DNA of 32,033 bases from Clostridia bacterium (GCA_016297915.1 JAEDFU010000014.1:1-32033), one strand, 5' to 3'. Numbered from the stretch's first letter, positions 22,567 to 32,018 are shown. Notes: a model not told the origin generated them from the sequence alone. Numbers and translations: made by a program.

Positions 22567-23446
22567 TACAAAAGCCATTCAAAAAAACAAAAATTTCAAA
22601 GTGTTGATTTGTAATACTAAATGCTCCAAAAATTCATTCGACGGCAAAATCTTGGGGCTGACTCTTAGTGAATGGATTGTGTTTGCGTGTGGAGATATTC
22701 CGTACAAAATTGTCGATTACGACAAAAAAACCAACATACTTGAGTTTGCCAAAAATTATATAACTGAGAACGAGGATTACACAATTATTTTGCTTTCGTC
22801 AACTCCACTTGTTACTCATGAAACTTTGACCCAAATTATTGAGTATGCAATTTTCAAAGATATTAATTTGTGCAAATTGAGCGTTGGATATGTTGTCAAA
22901 AATAAATATTTAATGCAAGCGAGTCATCTCATGGTTGATAGCGTTTATGCTCAAAATGCTGAGGACTTTTATTTGGTTGAGAGTAAGACACAGTTTGTGT
23001 ATGCGCAAAAAGTTCTTAGCGAGAGAATAAATAATTTTCATGTCATAAACGGCGTGGATATTATAAACCCACAAAATACATATATTGAGCCTTTTGTGGA
23101 TATTTTGCCAAATGTAATTATTTATCCCAACAATTCACTCAAGGGCAAAACAACAATTTACTCTGGCGTTATTCTCAAAGAAAATAATGTTATCGAAAAC
23201 TCCAAGATTGGCAAGGATTCGTGTTTGTCGTCGAGTATAATTACGGATACAATTCTTGAGAGCAATGTGTATGTATCGGCTTTTTGTACGATTTCGAATA
23301 GCATTGTTGGACATGATGTAATAGTTCAAAAAGGTTGCAGTCTAAATGGATGTAATGTCCCTGCAATGTCAAAAATAAGTACAAATGAAAAAAGAGGTTA
23401 TGATGATAGCGATAGTGGGACTGGGCAATCCGGGCAAAAACTATGA
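22538..23446 (+). CDS. GlmU-like protein lacking the pyrophosphorylase signature (302 aa)
   Basis: The C-terminal part (about 170-280) is a left-handed beta-helix. It opens with GVDIINPQNTYIEP, the junction typical of GlmU, followed by hexapeptide-like turns (VIIYPNNSLKGKTTIYSG, NSKIGKDSCLSSS). The N-terminal 160 residues have the length and strand pattern of a shortened nucleotidyltransferase domain but lack the GxGTRM...K loop and the metal-binding Asp motif. Compared with GlmU (about 450 aa) it is short in both domains and lacks the acetyltransferase C-terminus. It is probably not a working UDP-GlcNAc pyrophosphorylase; a scaffold or altered acyltransferase role is possible. It starts in the end of tadA (TTGAGG site) and runs 44 nt into pth. 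Its place before pth-mfd matches glmU in Bacillus. Confidence 0.65.
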   Translation: MEVKTKLKINTKAIQKNKNFKVLICNTKCSKNSFDGKILGLTLSEWIVFACGDIPYKIVDYDKKTNILEFAKNYITENEDYTIILLSSTPLVTHETLTQIIEYAIFKDINLCKLSVGYVVKNKYLMQASHLMVDSVYAQNAEDFYLVESKTQFVYAQKVLSERINNFHVINGVDIINPQNTYIEPFVDILPNVIIYPNNSLKGKTTIYSGVILKENNVIENSKIGKDSCLSSSIITDTILESNVYVSAFCTISNSIVGHDVIVQKGCSLNGCNVPAMSKISTNEKRGYDDSDSGTGQSGQKL

Positions 23447-23957
23447 AACAACAATTCACAACTTGGGTTATCTTGCAATAGACCATTTTGCAAAAAAATA
23501 TGGTCTTAATTTTTCCAAGTCAAAATATATGGGCAAGGTTGCCGAGGGTGTGATTGACGGACAAAAGGTTGTTCTTTTGAAACCAGAGACATTTATGAAT
23601 TTGAGTGGCAAGAGTGTAGAGGCTTGCATCAACATGCTCAAATTAGATCCAAGTCAAATTTTGGTCGTGGTTGATGATATTGATTTGGACTTTGGTGAAC
23701 TAAGAGTTAGAGCTAAGGGCAGTGCAGGAACTCACAACGGACTAAGAGATATAGTTCAGCGTATTGGTCAAGACTTTAATAGGCTCAGAATTGGTGCAGG
23801 TAGGCCTGACGGAATGGATCTTGCTAGCTATGTTCTTGGCAATATGTCTAAGGAAAAACTAGAGACTTTGTCTAGTGTTTTCGAAAAGACCGATAGGATT
23901 ATTAAGTACTTTGTGGACAATCAAAAAGTCGAAGGAATTGATGTAAACAAAATTTAG
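23403..23957 (+). CDS. pth: Peptidyl-tRNA hydrolase (184 aa)
   Basis: Frees tRNA from stalled peptidyl-tRNA. It begins MIAIVGLGNPGKNYETTIHNLG, with N9 and catalytic H19 as in the family. FMNLSG lies at 64-69, the catalytic Asp in VVDDIDL (D92), then GTHNGLRDI and RLRIGAGRP. Length is normal (about 185-190). ATG codons at 23385, 23400 and 23403 are in frame. The one at 23403 is chosen because AGAGG is 5 nt upstream and the family starts at this residue. It overlaps the end of the GlmU-like gene in another frame by 44 nt. mfd follows after 6 nt, as in many Firmicutes. Confidence 0.95.
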   Translation: MIAIVGLGNPGKNYETTIHNLGYLAIDHFAKKYGLNFSKSKYMGKVAEGVIDGQKVVLLKPETFMNLSGKSVEACINMLKLDPSQILVVVDDIDLDFGELRVRAKGSAGTHNGLRDIVQRIGQDFNRLRIGAGRPDGMDLASYVLGNMSKEKLETLSSVFEKTDRIIKYFVDNQKVEGIDVNKI

Positions 23958-23963
23958 TTTTTT

Positions 23964-26900
23964 ATGTTTGATAAGTTTTTGAGCGGTAATTTTAAATTAC
24001 TTCAAAATTCAATAGCGTCAGGAGAAAATGTCTCGGTTTTTGGGCTTGGTCTTGGCGAAAAATTAGCACTAGTCGAAGATAGTGCTTTCCTTTTTTATGT
24101 CGTTCCGTCTATGGACGGCATAACTCCTATTGTAGACAAACTAAGTGCACTTGGGCGAACATGTGGTGTTTTGACACAGTATATTACTCCTCTAAGTGAC
24201 GAATTTGACAATTCCCAAAAGATACTCGAAGTAGCCTCACAAGTTGCTAGTGGCAAGATTAATACTCTTGTGCTTACTGCAGATGTGATGTTGGGTTGGT
24301 TTCCCAAAAAAGACAAACTAAAAGGACTTAAGGTTCAAGTCGGTAGCCAGATTAACTTGACGAGTGTTATTGGCGACTTGGTTGATATGAACTACACTCG
24401 AGTGGATTTAGTGAGTGAGCCGTGCCAGTTTGCAGTTAGGGGTGACATAATAGATATTTATCCTCTAGGTCAGACTCCAACAAGAATAGAAACTGGATTT
24501 GACGAAGTCGAGAGTATCAAAATCTATAATCCAGTTACAATGCTTACAACATCCGCACTCGATAGTCTTACAATCAATTCAAATGCGTTTGTGACTTTTG
24601 ACAAATCCAAAGTTGATGAGTTTTTTTTGGCACACAAACTTAAATTTGATGACACTTATGATAGACTGTGTACGGCAAATAATTTTGGCAATCTTGCTTT
24701 TGCTGTAGATAGTTATACAAATGTCTTTGAGCTTGCGACTGGAACAATTGTATTTGACGGAGCGAGGGATGTTTACAACAAATTAGCCACCGCAGTTGAT
24801 GAGTACAATGCCAAAATCAAAGACAGCAAATCTCCACTAAATATAATCTTTGCTGACTGCAAAACGACTGTCAAAGACTGTCTAAAATTTGCTGACAATC
24901 AACTTGTATCTTATCAAGTTATAACTGAGTCAAATAGATTATTTACATCACAAAAAGTTTTTTCGATAAGAACTCTGCCTAGTATGAATTACTACTCATA
25001 CAATGACGGACTTGTAATGGATGTCAAAAATTATCTGAGCCAAAACTATACAATTTTTTTGTGTGTAGGAAGCACTGAAAACTTGCCGAAATACAGGGAT
25101 ATTTTCGAGCGACAAAATATAAAATTTGTAGAAATCAAGGCAATGGGTCTGGGTGCAAAATCGTCACTTAATTTGCTTGCCAAAAATTATCCGCTCGATG
25201 TAATCTTGCCTGAAGAAAAACTTGCAATTATATCCACTCCAAGTCTTTTGGGTGTCAAGAAAAAACCAGAAAATATCAAATGCGACTTTTTTGATGGCGA
25301 ACTGCCAAAGGCTGGAGATTTTGTCGTTCACAATTTTCATGGCGTGGGCAAGTGCTTGGGTGTCGAAACTCTAAGCCTTAGCAATTCTCCTAGGGATTAT
25401 GTGGTCATTGAATACAAGGGTGCAGATAAGTTATTTTTGCCAGTAGAAAACATCGACCAGATATCCAAGTACTTAGGCTCGGACAAAGAGCCAACTCTTA
25501 ATAAAATCGGCGGTGTCGAATTTGCCAAGACCAAGTCAAAGGTTAAGTCTGCGGTCAAAAAGATTGCATATGATTTGATTGCTTTGTACAAGGAAAGGCT
25601 TGACAAAAAAGGTGTAGTGTATCCTCCTGATGACAAATTACAAATGGACTTTGAAAATGCGTTTACACACACCGAGACTGTCGATCAGCTAAACGCTATT
25701 AATGACTGCAAAAAAGATATGGAAAGCGGAAAAATTATGGACAGACTTGTTTGCGGAGATGTAGGGTTTGGCAAGACAGAGGTTGCTCTGAGAATTGCCT
25801 TCAAGACAATTATGGCTGGCAAGCAGGTGGCGTTTTTGTGTCCTACAACTATTCTTAGCGAACAGCATTACAACAATGCCAAAGCAAGGCTTGCTGATTT
25901 TGGAGTTAAGGTCGATGTTTTGAATAGACTCAAATCCGACAAAGAAGTCACTGCGATTTTGCAAAACCTCAAAGACGGCAGGACAGATATGATAATAGGA
26001 ACGCACAAATTACTTGGCAAAGATGTCATGTTCAAAAATTTGGGACTGCTAATTTTGGACGAAGAGCAAAAGTTTGGGGTCGCTGACAAAGACAAAATCA
26101 AAAACCTCAAGAAAAACATCAATGTGCTCACTCTTAGTGCAACACCAATTCCACGAACACTTAATTTGTCGTTGATTGGAGTTAGGGATATAAGTGTAAT
26201 AGAAACACCGCCTATTGAGAGGATTAGTAGTCAAGTTCAGGTTGTTGAGTATAGCAACGAACTTATCAAAAAAGCCATTGACTTTGAGTTATCTAGGGGT
26301 GGACAAGTACTAATTATCTACAATAGGGTTGAGACGATCTATAGATTTGCAAGCATGGTTGCTGGACTTGTTCCAGATAGTGTTGTATCGGTTGCTCATG
26401 GGCAAATGTCGGCTCAAGAATTGGAACAAGAAATTTATAAGTTGTATTCGGGTGTCACAAGGGTTCTAGTTGCAACAACTCTTATTGAAAACGGAGTTGA
26501 TCTTCCTAACGCAAATACGCTTATAGTTATTAATTCTGATTTGCTTGGGCTATCGCAACTCTATCAGCTCAAAGGTCGTATAGGTAGGTCGGACAAACAG
26601 TCTTATGCTTACTTTACTTTTGACAACCGCAAAATGCTTACTGAGAACGGATACAAGAGATTGCAAGCGATACAAGAATTTAGCGGAATGGGGAGTGGAT
26701 TTAAGATTGCGATGCGTGACCTTGAGATAAGGGGTGCAGGGAGCGTGCTTGGGCTTGAGCAAAGTGGACATATCGAAAAGATTGGCTACAATATGTATGT
26801 GCAACTGCTTAGCGATAGTATCAAGGAGCTTAACGGTCAAACTGTCAAGACTCTGTCTGATGTAAGGGTGGAGACAAATATTCCTGCATATCTATCTCAC

Positions 26901-27296
26901 GACTATGTTCAAAGTTCGGCAATGCGTATGAAACTATATAGAGAGATATCCGCAATTGATAGCGCAGATAAGTTTGTTGAATTTATCAAAAATACTGAGA
27001 GTGTGTATGGGGATATCCCAAGCGAACTTGTAAGTCTTGCCAAAATCGGCTACATCAAAAACATGTGTGCCAAGCTTGGAGCTACAAGAGTTATAATCAA
27101 AGATAAGTCAAGTATAATCCTTGCCGACAAGGAGAATCTAACCAAAGATTTGGTGACAGGTACTATGGATAACTATTCTAGCAATGTAAACTTTAATTTT
27201 GCTGGAGCTCCAACCATTGAAATCAAAAATGTGGATAGGTCTCAAATACTAGATTTTTTGATTGGTTATCTACAATTTGTTACTTGTAATTGTTAA
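23964..27296 (+). CDS. mfd: Transcription-repair coupling factor Mfd (1110 aa)
   Basis: Removes RNA polymerase stalled at DNA damage and recruits UvrA. The UvrB-like N-terminal module covers about 1-330. The RNA polymerase-interacting CarD-like domain starts near 450 (GDFVVHNFHGVGKCLGVE). The SF2 translocase has Walker A GDVGFGKTE at 598-606, DEEQ at 699-702 and TLSATPIPRTL about 725. The second RecA lobe includes VLVATTLIENGVDLPNANTLIV and QLKGRIGRS. The TRG motif RDLEIRGAGSVLGLEQSGH lies near 918-936. The C-terminal D7 domain is present but compact, so the protein is slightly shorter than B. subtilis Mfd (1177). The start has no clear ribosome binding site but is 6 nt from the pth stop, which suggests coupled translation. 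Confidence 0.97.
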   Translation: MFDKFLSGNFKLLQNSIASGENVSVFGLGLGEKLALVEDSAFLFYVVPSMDGITPIVDKLSALGRTCGVLTQYITPLSDEFDNSQKILEVASQVASGKINTLVLTADVMLGWFPKKDKLKGLKVQVGSQINLTSVIGDLVDMNYTRVDLVSEPCQFAVRGDIIDIYPLGQTPTRIETGFDEVESIKIYNPVTMLTTSALDSLTINSNAFVTFDKSKVDEFFLAHKLKFDDTYDRLCTANNFGNLAFAVDSYTNVFELATGTIVFDGARDVYNKLATAVDEYNAKIKDSKSPLNIIFADCKTTVKDCLKFADNQLVSYQVITESNRLFTSQKVFSIRTLPSMNYYSYNDGLVMDVKNYLSQNYTIFLCVGSTENLPKYRDIFERQNIKFVEIKAMGLGAKSSLNLLAKNYPLDVILPEEKLAIISTPSLLGVKKKPENIKCDFFDGELPKAGDFVVHNFHGVGKCLGVETLSLSNSPRDYVVIEYKGADKLFLPVENIDQISKYLGSDKEPTLNKIGGVEFAKTKSKVKSAVKKIAYDLIALYKERLDKKGVVYPPDDKLQMDFENAFTHTETVDQLNAINDCKKDMESGKIMDRLVCGDVGFGKTEVALRIAFKTIMAGKQVAFLCPTTILSEQHYNNAKARLADFGVKVDVLNRLKSDKEVTAILQNLKDGRTDMIIGTHKLLGKDVMFKNLGLLILDEEQKFGVADKDKIKNLKKNINVLTLSATPIPRTLNLSLIGVRDISVIETPPIERISSQVQVVEYSNELIKKAIDFELSRGGQVLIIYNRVETIYRFASMVAGLVPDSVVSVAHGQMSAQELEQEIYKLYSGVTRVLVATTLIENGVDLPNANTLIVINSDLLGLSQLYQLKGRIGRSDKQSYAYFTFDNRKMLTENGYKRLQAIQEFSGMGSGFKIAMRDLEIRGAGSVLGLEQSGHIEKIGYNMYVQLLSDSIKELNGQTVKTLSDVRVETNIPAYLSHDYVQSSAMRMKLYREISAIDSADKFVEFIKNTESVYGDIPSELVSLAKIGYIKNMCAKLGATRVIIKDKSSIILADKENLTKDLVTGTMDNYSSNVNFNFAGAPTIEIKNVDRSQILDFLIGYLQFVTCNC

Positions 27297-27302
27297 AAAT
27301 AT

Positions 27303-27331
27303 TTGCAATTTGGATATTATTATAGTAAAAT
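27303..27331 (+). promoter_or_regulatory. Promoter for the PrsA-like gene
   Basis: TTGCAA (27303-27308), a 17-nt spacer, and TAAAAT (27326-27331), 6 nt after the mfd stop. Because it lies inside the upstream open frame, translation must begin at the GTG at 27366. Confidence 0.6.
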
Positions 27332-27365
27332 AAATAAGATTATTAAACAATTAAAGGTGGGGACT

Positions 27366-29087
27366 GTGAAAAAATTTATAAAAAAATTTCTAACTGCGAT
27401 GTGTGCACTTGTGCTTTGTGTCCTATGTTTTACAGGTTGCAGTTGGTTAAAAATAGATAATTCTAAGTATTATAACGAAGTTGTTGTAACTGTTGGAGAC
27501 AAGGAATTTACCAAAAAAGACTTGGTAGAGGCCTTTAGTAACTACGGCTATCAATATTATCAATCTTATGGATACTCTTTGGAAAAGTCAGTTAATCAAA
27601 CTATTGAAAGCATGATAGACAGACAACTTCTTATGGATGTAGTCAAGGAAGAAATTACTATAAATGACACTGAGAAAAGAGAACTCAAAAAACAAGTCTT
27701 TGATTACATGCAAGACTCAATCAATACTTTTGAGACCAAAGTTCGAAAAGAATGGGACATGGAAGTAGAGACCAAAGAAGAGACCAAGGCTGAGAGTTTG
27801 CGAACTTCCGAGGAAGCATATACTCCAAAGACCAAATACGATGTTGAGACCAAACAAGTTACTCGTATTGAGGACAAAGAGGACAAGGTTATTGTTCCAG
27901 ACGACATGCCGGAGCACTTTAGCAAGAGCTATAGAACAATCACAGACAAAAAGGTTTCTGACGAGGCTTGGACTAGATATATCAAGAGTTTGCAAGACTT
28001 GGCAAAATCCGAGGGAAGAGACACATCCGAGGACAAAGTATTAAGATTTGAGGAAGATAGACTATATAGTCTTATGCTTAATAACTTATATCTCGAAAAA
28101 TACGAAAAAGCATTTTTTGAAAGAACTCCTGTTGATGTAGAGTCTGTTTTGACATACTTCAAGGAGCAATACAAATCTCAACTTGAGACTTACAAGGCAA
28201 GCGAAAGTTTGTATCACAAAGCAATGGAAGAGGCGTCCAAAAACTATATTTACTATCATGCAAATTCTGGCAATGAATATGTAAATGTTAAGCATATCCT
28301 TATAAACTTTAGCGATGAGCAAAAAGCTCAAATTAAAACACTAGATTCTTTGTACGGAATCACATCAGATAACTCTGAAGAGGACGAGCAAAGAAAACAA
28401 AACAAAGATTATCAAACACAACTCAAGAGAATTATAAATTCTACAACCTCGACTTTTGAAATGAGCGAGGATATGTACAAAACATATGGTGCTAGATTTA
28501 ATTTCCAAAAAGTTGCAGGCAAAGATAATACTTACACTGCATATGCACAAGATATCTATAATTTTGTTAAATACTATGCTGACGGTGTAAACCTTAGACA
28601 AAAGAGTTCTAAGTTTAACGAACTTGTTTATATCTTCAACGATGATAGCGGATTTATGAATAGTGAATTTGACTATGTTGTCAATCTTGACACAGATATA
28701 ACAGACAAAATGGTTAAGCCTTTTGCTGACGGTGTTAGAGCTCTAGACAAGTCTAATGGTGGCGAGGGTGCAGGCTCTATGGATATGATAGTAAGTACTT
28801 ATGGTTATCACATCATATTCCACGACGGCAACGCCGAAAATTTGGTTGACGAAAACAATATAGATAGTATCACAGACGAAAACCTACTATATATATTGTC
28901 TACAACATACACAACACCAGATAGCAACAAGACAATCTTTAATTATATCTATGACAAACTAAATCTCGATAATAATCTATACAATAATATGACTACTGAG
29001 GTTGTCAAAAATGAACGCACAAAACTCAAAGAAAATAATATAGTAATAACTTATTACGAAAAAAGATACGAGGATTTGTGGAAATAA
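27366..29087 (+). CDS. PrsA/SurA-like peptidylprolyl isomerase lipoprotein (573 aa)
   Basis: Extracytoplasmic foldase. The GTG at 27366 is the start. AGGTGGGG is just upstream, a lipoprotein signal follows at once (basic KKFIKKF, hydrophobic core, lipobox FTGC with C25), and the promoter lies at 27303-27331. A SurA-N-like helical domain spans about 40-140, including the IESMIDRQLLMDVVKEE pattern. A charged Lys/Glu/Thr linker lies at about 130-190. The parvulin domain begins near 308 with YVNVKHILINF and ends near 479-488 with YGYHIIFHDG. About 170 residues separate these marks instead of the usual 80-90, so a long insertion splits the domain. At 573 aa it is about twice the size of B. subtilis PrsA. 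Its position after mfd is common in Clostridia. Confidence 0.8.
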   Translation: MKKFIKKFLTAMCALVLCVLCFTGCSWLKIDNSKYYNEVVVTVGDKEFTKKDLVEAFSNYGYQYYQSYGYSLEKSVNQTIESMIDRQLLMDVVKEEITINDTEKRELKKQVFDYMQDSINTFETKVRKEWDMEVETKEETKAESLRTSEEAYTPKTKYDVETKQVTRIEDKEDKVIVPDDMPEHFSKSYRTITDKKVSDEAWTRYIKSLQDLAKSEGRDTSEDKVLRFEEDRLYSLMLNNLYLEKYEKAFFERTPVDVESVLTYFKEQYKSQLETYKASESLYHKAMEEASKNYIYYHANSGNEYVNVKHILINFSDEQKAQIKTLDSLYGITSDNSEEDEQRKQNKDYQTQLKRIINSTTSTFEMSEDMYKTYGARFNFQKVAGKDNTYTAYAQDIYNFVKYYADGVNLRQKSSKFNELVYIFNDDSGFMNSEFDYVVNLDTDITDKMVKPFADGVRALDKSNGGEGAGSMDMIVSTYGYHIIFHDGNAENLVDENNIDSITDENLLYILSTTYTTPDSNKTIFNYIYDKLNLDNNLYNNMTTEVVKNERTKLKENNIVITYYEKRYEDLWK

Positions 29088-29095
29088 AATTTTTC

Positions 29096-29131
29096 AAAGT
29101 GACTCCAACTAACTGAGGCGTCACTTTTTTT
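29096..29131 (+). terminator. Intrinsic terminator after the PrsA-like gene
   Basis: AAAGTGAC 29096-29103 pairs with GTCACTTT 29120-29127, extended by CC/GG across one mismatch, then T's to 29131. Confidence 0.85.
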
Positions 29132-29158
29132 GTTATGCATTTATAATGTATTTTACTC

Positions 29159-29187
29159 TTGGATTTTTGTAATTATTATGCTACAAT
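29159..29187 (+). promoter_or_regulatory. Promoter for the ABC-F / methyltransferase operon
   Basis: TTGGAT (29159-29164), a 17-nt spacer, and TACAAT (29182-29187). The ribosome binding site AAAGGA follows at about 29200-29205. Confidence 0.6.
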
Positions 29188-29214
29188 GTATGTAAACAAA
29201 AAAGGAATATAATT

Positions 29215-30900
29215 ATGCTTATTGATGTTACAAAAGTTTCAAAAGATTTTGGATTTGGAGAGGTGTTTGGTTCTCTTTCTTTTTCTGTAAACAATATGGA
29301 TAGAATTGCATTAGTTGGCAGAAATGGCTGTGGCAAGAGTACACTGCTTAAGATTATATCTTCTAGAGAAACTCCTACAACAGGGAGCGTGGTTATAGCC
29401 AAAGGTCTTAGAATTGCGATGCTAGACCAAACTAGTGCAGATATGCACGATGACAGAATTGTCGAGGAAATATTAAGAGAGCCTTTTGCTAAGTTTGATG
29501 CGAGACAAAAATCTCTTGACGATATGCAGAGTAGAATGGCAATGCTATTTGGAGCCGAACTAGACAAATTAGTCGAAAAGTATAGTGATGCACTCGAAAA
29601 ATTTGTTGCAGATGGCGGTTATGATATTGAACAAAATATTAATTATGTCGTAAATGGACTAAAGATAAATACTAGAATTAGAAATCAAAATTATTCAACT
29701 CTTAGTGGTGGCGAAAAGACGCTTGTACAGTTTGCAAGAATTCTACTTGACAATCCCGATGTACTGCTCTTGGACGAGCCTACAAATCACTTGGATATTG
29801 AGAGAATAGAGTGGCTTGAGGGCTATATTCAAAAGTTCAAAGGCGCAGTAATAGTTGTATCTCACGATAGATATTTTTTGGACAAAATCGCATCAGTTAT
29901 CATAGATGTAGAGGACGGACAGAGATATGTGGGCAACTATACATATTATGTCAAGGAAAAAGAGAATAGAGAGCTTAGGGAATTCGAACAGTACAAAAAC
30001 GAACAAAAGAAACTAGCCGAGCTCAAAAAGGCAGTCGAAAGACTGTACGCATGGGGCGAAAAGGCAGATAATCCCTCAATGTTTAGGCGAGCAAAAGCCA
30101 TTCAAAAAAGAATAGATATAATGGAAGAAAACGCTATAAAAAAGCCTGAAAAGAAAAAAGACTTACCTATCAATATGAGGACAAACGAGAGGGGCTCGGA
30201 TGTTGTATTTGATGTGCAAAATTTATCGCTTATTTTGGGTGACAAGATTATCTTTGATGACGCAAATTTTCAAATGCGAAATGGCGATAAGATTGCTCTT
30301 GTCGGGGCTAACGGAATGGGCAAGACAACTCTTATTAAGTGTTTGCTTGGTGATATAACCGATTATATGGGCACTATTAAGGTTGGCAATAGTATCAAAC
30401 TGGGATACTTGCCACAACTACTTACATTCGATAACGAAAAAGAGACTATTCTTGAATATGTGACCAATACGACAGGCTACAAGGAAGAGCCTGCAAGGCG
30501 ACTTCTTGCCAAGTTTGATTTTTACAAAAACGATATCGACAAAAAGTTGGGTGCGCTTAGTGGTGGCGAAAAAGTTAGAATTAAGCTTGCATGTATGCTT
30601 ACTCAAGACATCAATACTTTTGTCTTTGACGAGCCTACAAATCATATAGATATCTTTACTAGAGAGACTCTGGAAAAGGCCATGAGTGAATTTAAGGGGA
30701 ATATTTTGTTTGTGTCTCACGATAGATACTTTATTGACAAAGTTGCAAATGGAATTTTGGAACTTTCCAATAACAAACTAAAACTATTCCGTGGAAATTA
30801 TACAGATTTCAAAAATAAAGATATCAAGGTGGAGGATGCTCCAAAAGTTCCAGTAGTCAAAATAAAGCCACCAAAAATTAGCAAAGGAGGCAAATGGTGA
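29215..30900 (+). CDS. ABC-F family ATP-binding protein (561 aa)
   Basis: Soluble protein with two ABC ATPase domains and no membrane part, as in translation-associated ABC-F proteins that bind the ribosomal E site. Domain 1 has Walker A GRNGCGKST (35-43), signature LSGGEK (about 163-168) and LLLDEPTNHLD. A coiled-coil linker (about 250-310, YKNEQKKLAELKKAVERLYAWGEKAD) is the P-site tRNA interaction motif. Domain 2 has Walker A GANGMGKTT (364-372), LSGGEKVRIKLA and FVFDEPTNHID. The tail is Lys/Pro-rich. It could be a housekeeping factor of the Uup/YdiF/YkpA type or a resistance factor; the modest linker gives no reason to prefer resistance. It overlaps the methyltransferase start by 7 nt. Confidence 0.92.
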   Translation: MLIDVTKVSKDFGFGEVFGSLSFSVNNMDRIALVGRNGCGKSTLLKIISSRETPTTGSVVIAKGLRIAMLDQTSADMHDDRIVEEILREPFAKFDARQKSLDDMQSRMAMLFGAELDKLVEKYSDALEKFVADGGYDIEQNINYVVNGLKINTRIRNQNYSTLSGGEKTLVQFARILLDNPDVLLLDEPTNHLDIERIEWLEGYIQKFKGAVIVVSHDRYFLDKIASVIIDVEDGQRYVGNYTYYVKEKENRELREFEQYKNEQKKLAELKKAVERLYAWGEKADNPSMFRRAKAIQKRIDIMEENAIKKPEKKKDLPINMRTNERGSDVVFDVQNLSLILGDKIIFDDANFQMRNGDKIALVGANGMGKTTLIKCLLGDITDYMGTIKVGNSIKLGYLPQLLTFDNEKETILEYVTNTTGYKEEPARRLLAKFDFYKNDIDKKLGALSGGEKVRIKLACMLTQDINTFVFDEPTNHIDIFTRETLEKAMSEFKGNILFVSHDRYFIDKVANGILELSNNKLKLFRGNYTDFKNKDIKVEDAPKVPVVKIKPPKISKGGKW

Positions 30901-32018
30901 TTAAGTGTAAATATACAAAGTACTGCGGAGGATGCCAAGGTGTTAATGACGATTACGCCAAGAGTGTTACGGACAAACAATCTAGTTGCAACAAGATATT
31001 TGAACCAATTGGCACTCCTGAGAATATTGTTACAAACTTTTTTCCATACAAGTATCGCAACAAACTTACCCTTGCATTTGCCGAACTCAAGGGTAAAACT
31101 TTGATTGGATTTTTTGAAGAGGGGAGTATCAAAGTTACGGATATTGACGGATGTATACTAAATGGTGATTGGGCTGGGATTTTGATTGGAATTCTTAGGG
31201 AGTACATTTCGAGGTTTAAGCTTAGACCATATGGCGCAAATGGCGGAATACTAAGATATGCTCATGCAAGGTGTGTAGATAGTAAAATTCAACTCACTCT
31301 TTGTGTGACAACAGATAATTTTGCTGGTCGAAGTTGGCTATACAACAAACTCAAACAAAACTTTAATGATGTATCTTTTTATCTAAACATTAACAAGCGA
31401 ACAGACAGGGCTGTCTTTGACAAAAACTTCAAATTTGAATACGGCAACAAATATTTGACTTTTGATTTTGCAGGTGTGCATGTAAGCATTTGTCCGTCAT
31501 CGTTTTTGCAAGTAAATTTGCCAATTGCAGAAAAAATGTACAAAAAAGCTATTGAATTTTTGGACATAAAAGATAGCACCCAAGTAATTGATTTGTATAG
31601 TGGCGTGGGAATAACATCCATAATGTTTTGCAGGGTTGCAAAAAAAGTAATTGCAATCGAAGAAAATCAAAATGCTGTAAGTAATGCCAAACATATGGCA
31701 AAAATTAATAATGCAGGAAACATTGAGTTTTGGGCAGGAAAGTGTGAGGATATGCTAGACAAAATGAAACCTGCAGATGATTTGGTCGTATTTGTTGATC
31801 CTGCACGAATGGGAATAGAAAAAGGCGTTTTGGATAGAATAACATCCCTAAGCCCTCGTAAAATTGTTTATATGAGTTGTAATCCAGAAACATGCGTTAG
31901 AGACATTAAGTATATACTTAATGACAGCAACTATCAAGTTTCTGCCATAAAACCTTATGATATGTTTCCATTCACAAAACACATCGAGTCACTTGTTTGC
32001 TTGCAAAGACAAGTGTGA
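30894..32018 (+). CDS. 23S rRNA (uracil-C5)-methyltransferase, RlmC-type (374 aa)
   Basis: SAM-dependent m5U methyltransferase of the TrmA/RlmC/RlmD family. Four cysteines, C5, C11, C14 and C87, match in spacing the iron-sulfur ligands of E. coli RlmC, and there is no N-terminal TRAM domain. The length (374) also matches RlmC rather than the TRAM-containing RlmCD (about 450 aa) usual in Firmicutes. The SAM site is VIDLYSGVGITS (about 224-235), the VDPARMG loop lies near 301-307, and the catalytic cysteine is in YMSCNPETC. The C-terminus YDMFPFTKHIESL holds the general-base region. The start overlaps the ABC-F stop (ATGGTGA), with AAAGGAGG upstream. U747, U1939 or both could be the target; sequence alone does not decide. 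Confidence 0.85.
   Translation: MVIKCKYTKYCGGCQGVNDDYAKSVTDKQSSCNKIFEPIGTPENIVTNFFPYKYRNKLTLAFAELKGKTLIGFFEEGSIKVTDIDGCILNGDWAGILIGILREYISRFKLRPYGANGGILRYAHARCVDSKIQLTLCVTTDNFAGRSWLYNKLKQNFNDVSFYLNINKRTDRAVFDKNFKFEYGNKYLTFDFAGVHVSICPSSFLQVNLPIAEKMYKKAIEFLDIKDSTQVIDLYSGVGITSIMFCRVAKKVIAIEENQNAVSNAKHMAKINNAGNIEFWAGKCEDMLDKMKPADDLVVFVDPARMGIEKGVLDRITSLSPRKIVYMSCNPETCVRDIKYILNDSNYQVSAIKPYDMFPFTKHIESLVCLQRQV

Noticed and set aside
27303..27365. 21-codon extension of the PrsA-like protein from ATG 27303
   Set aside because: It contains the promoter and would bury the lipoprotein signal; the GTG at 27366 follows AGGTGGGG.
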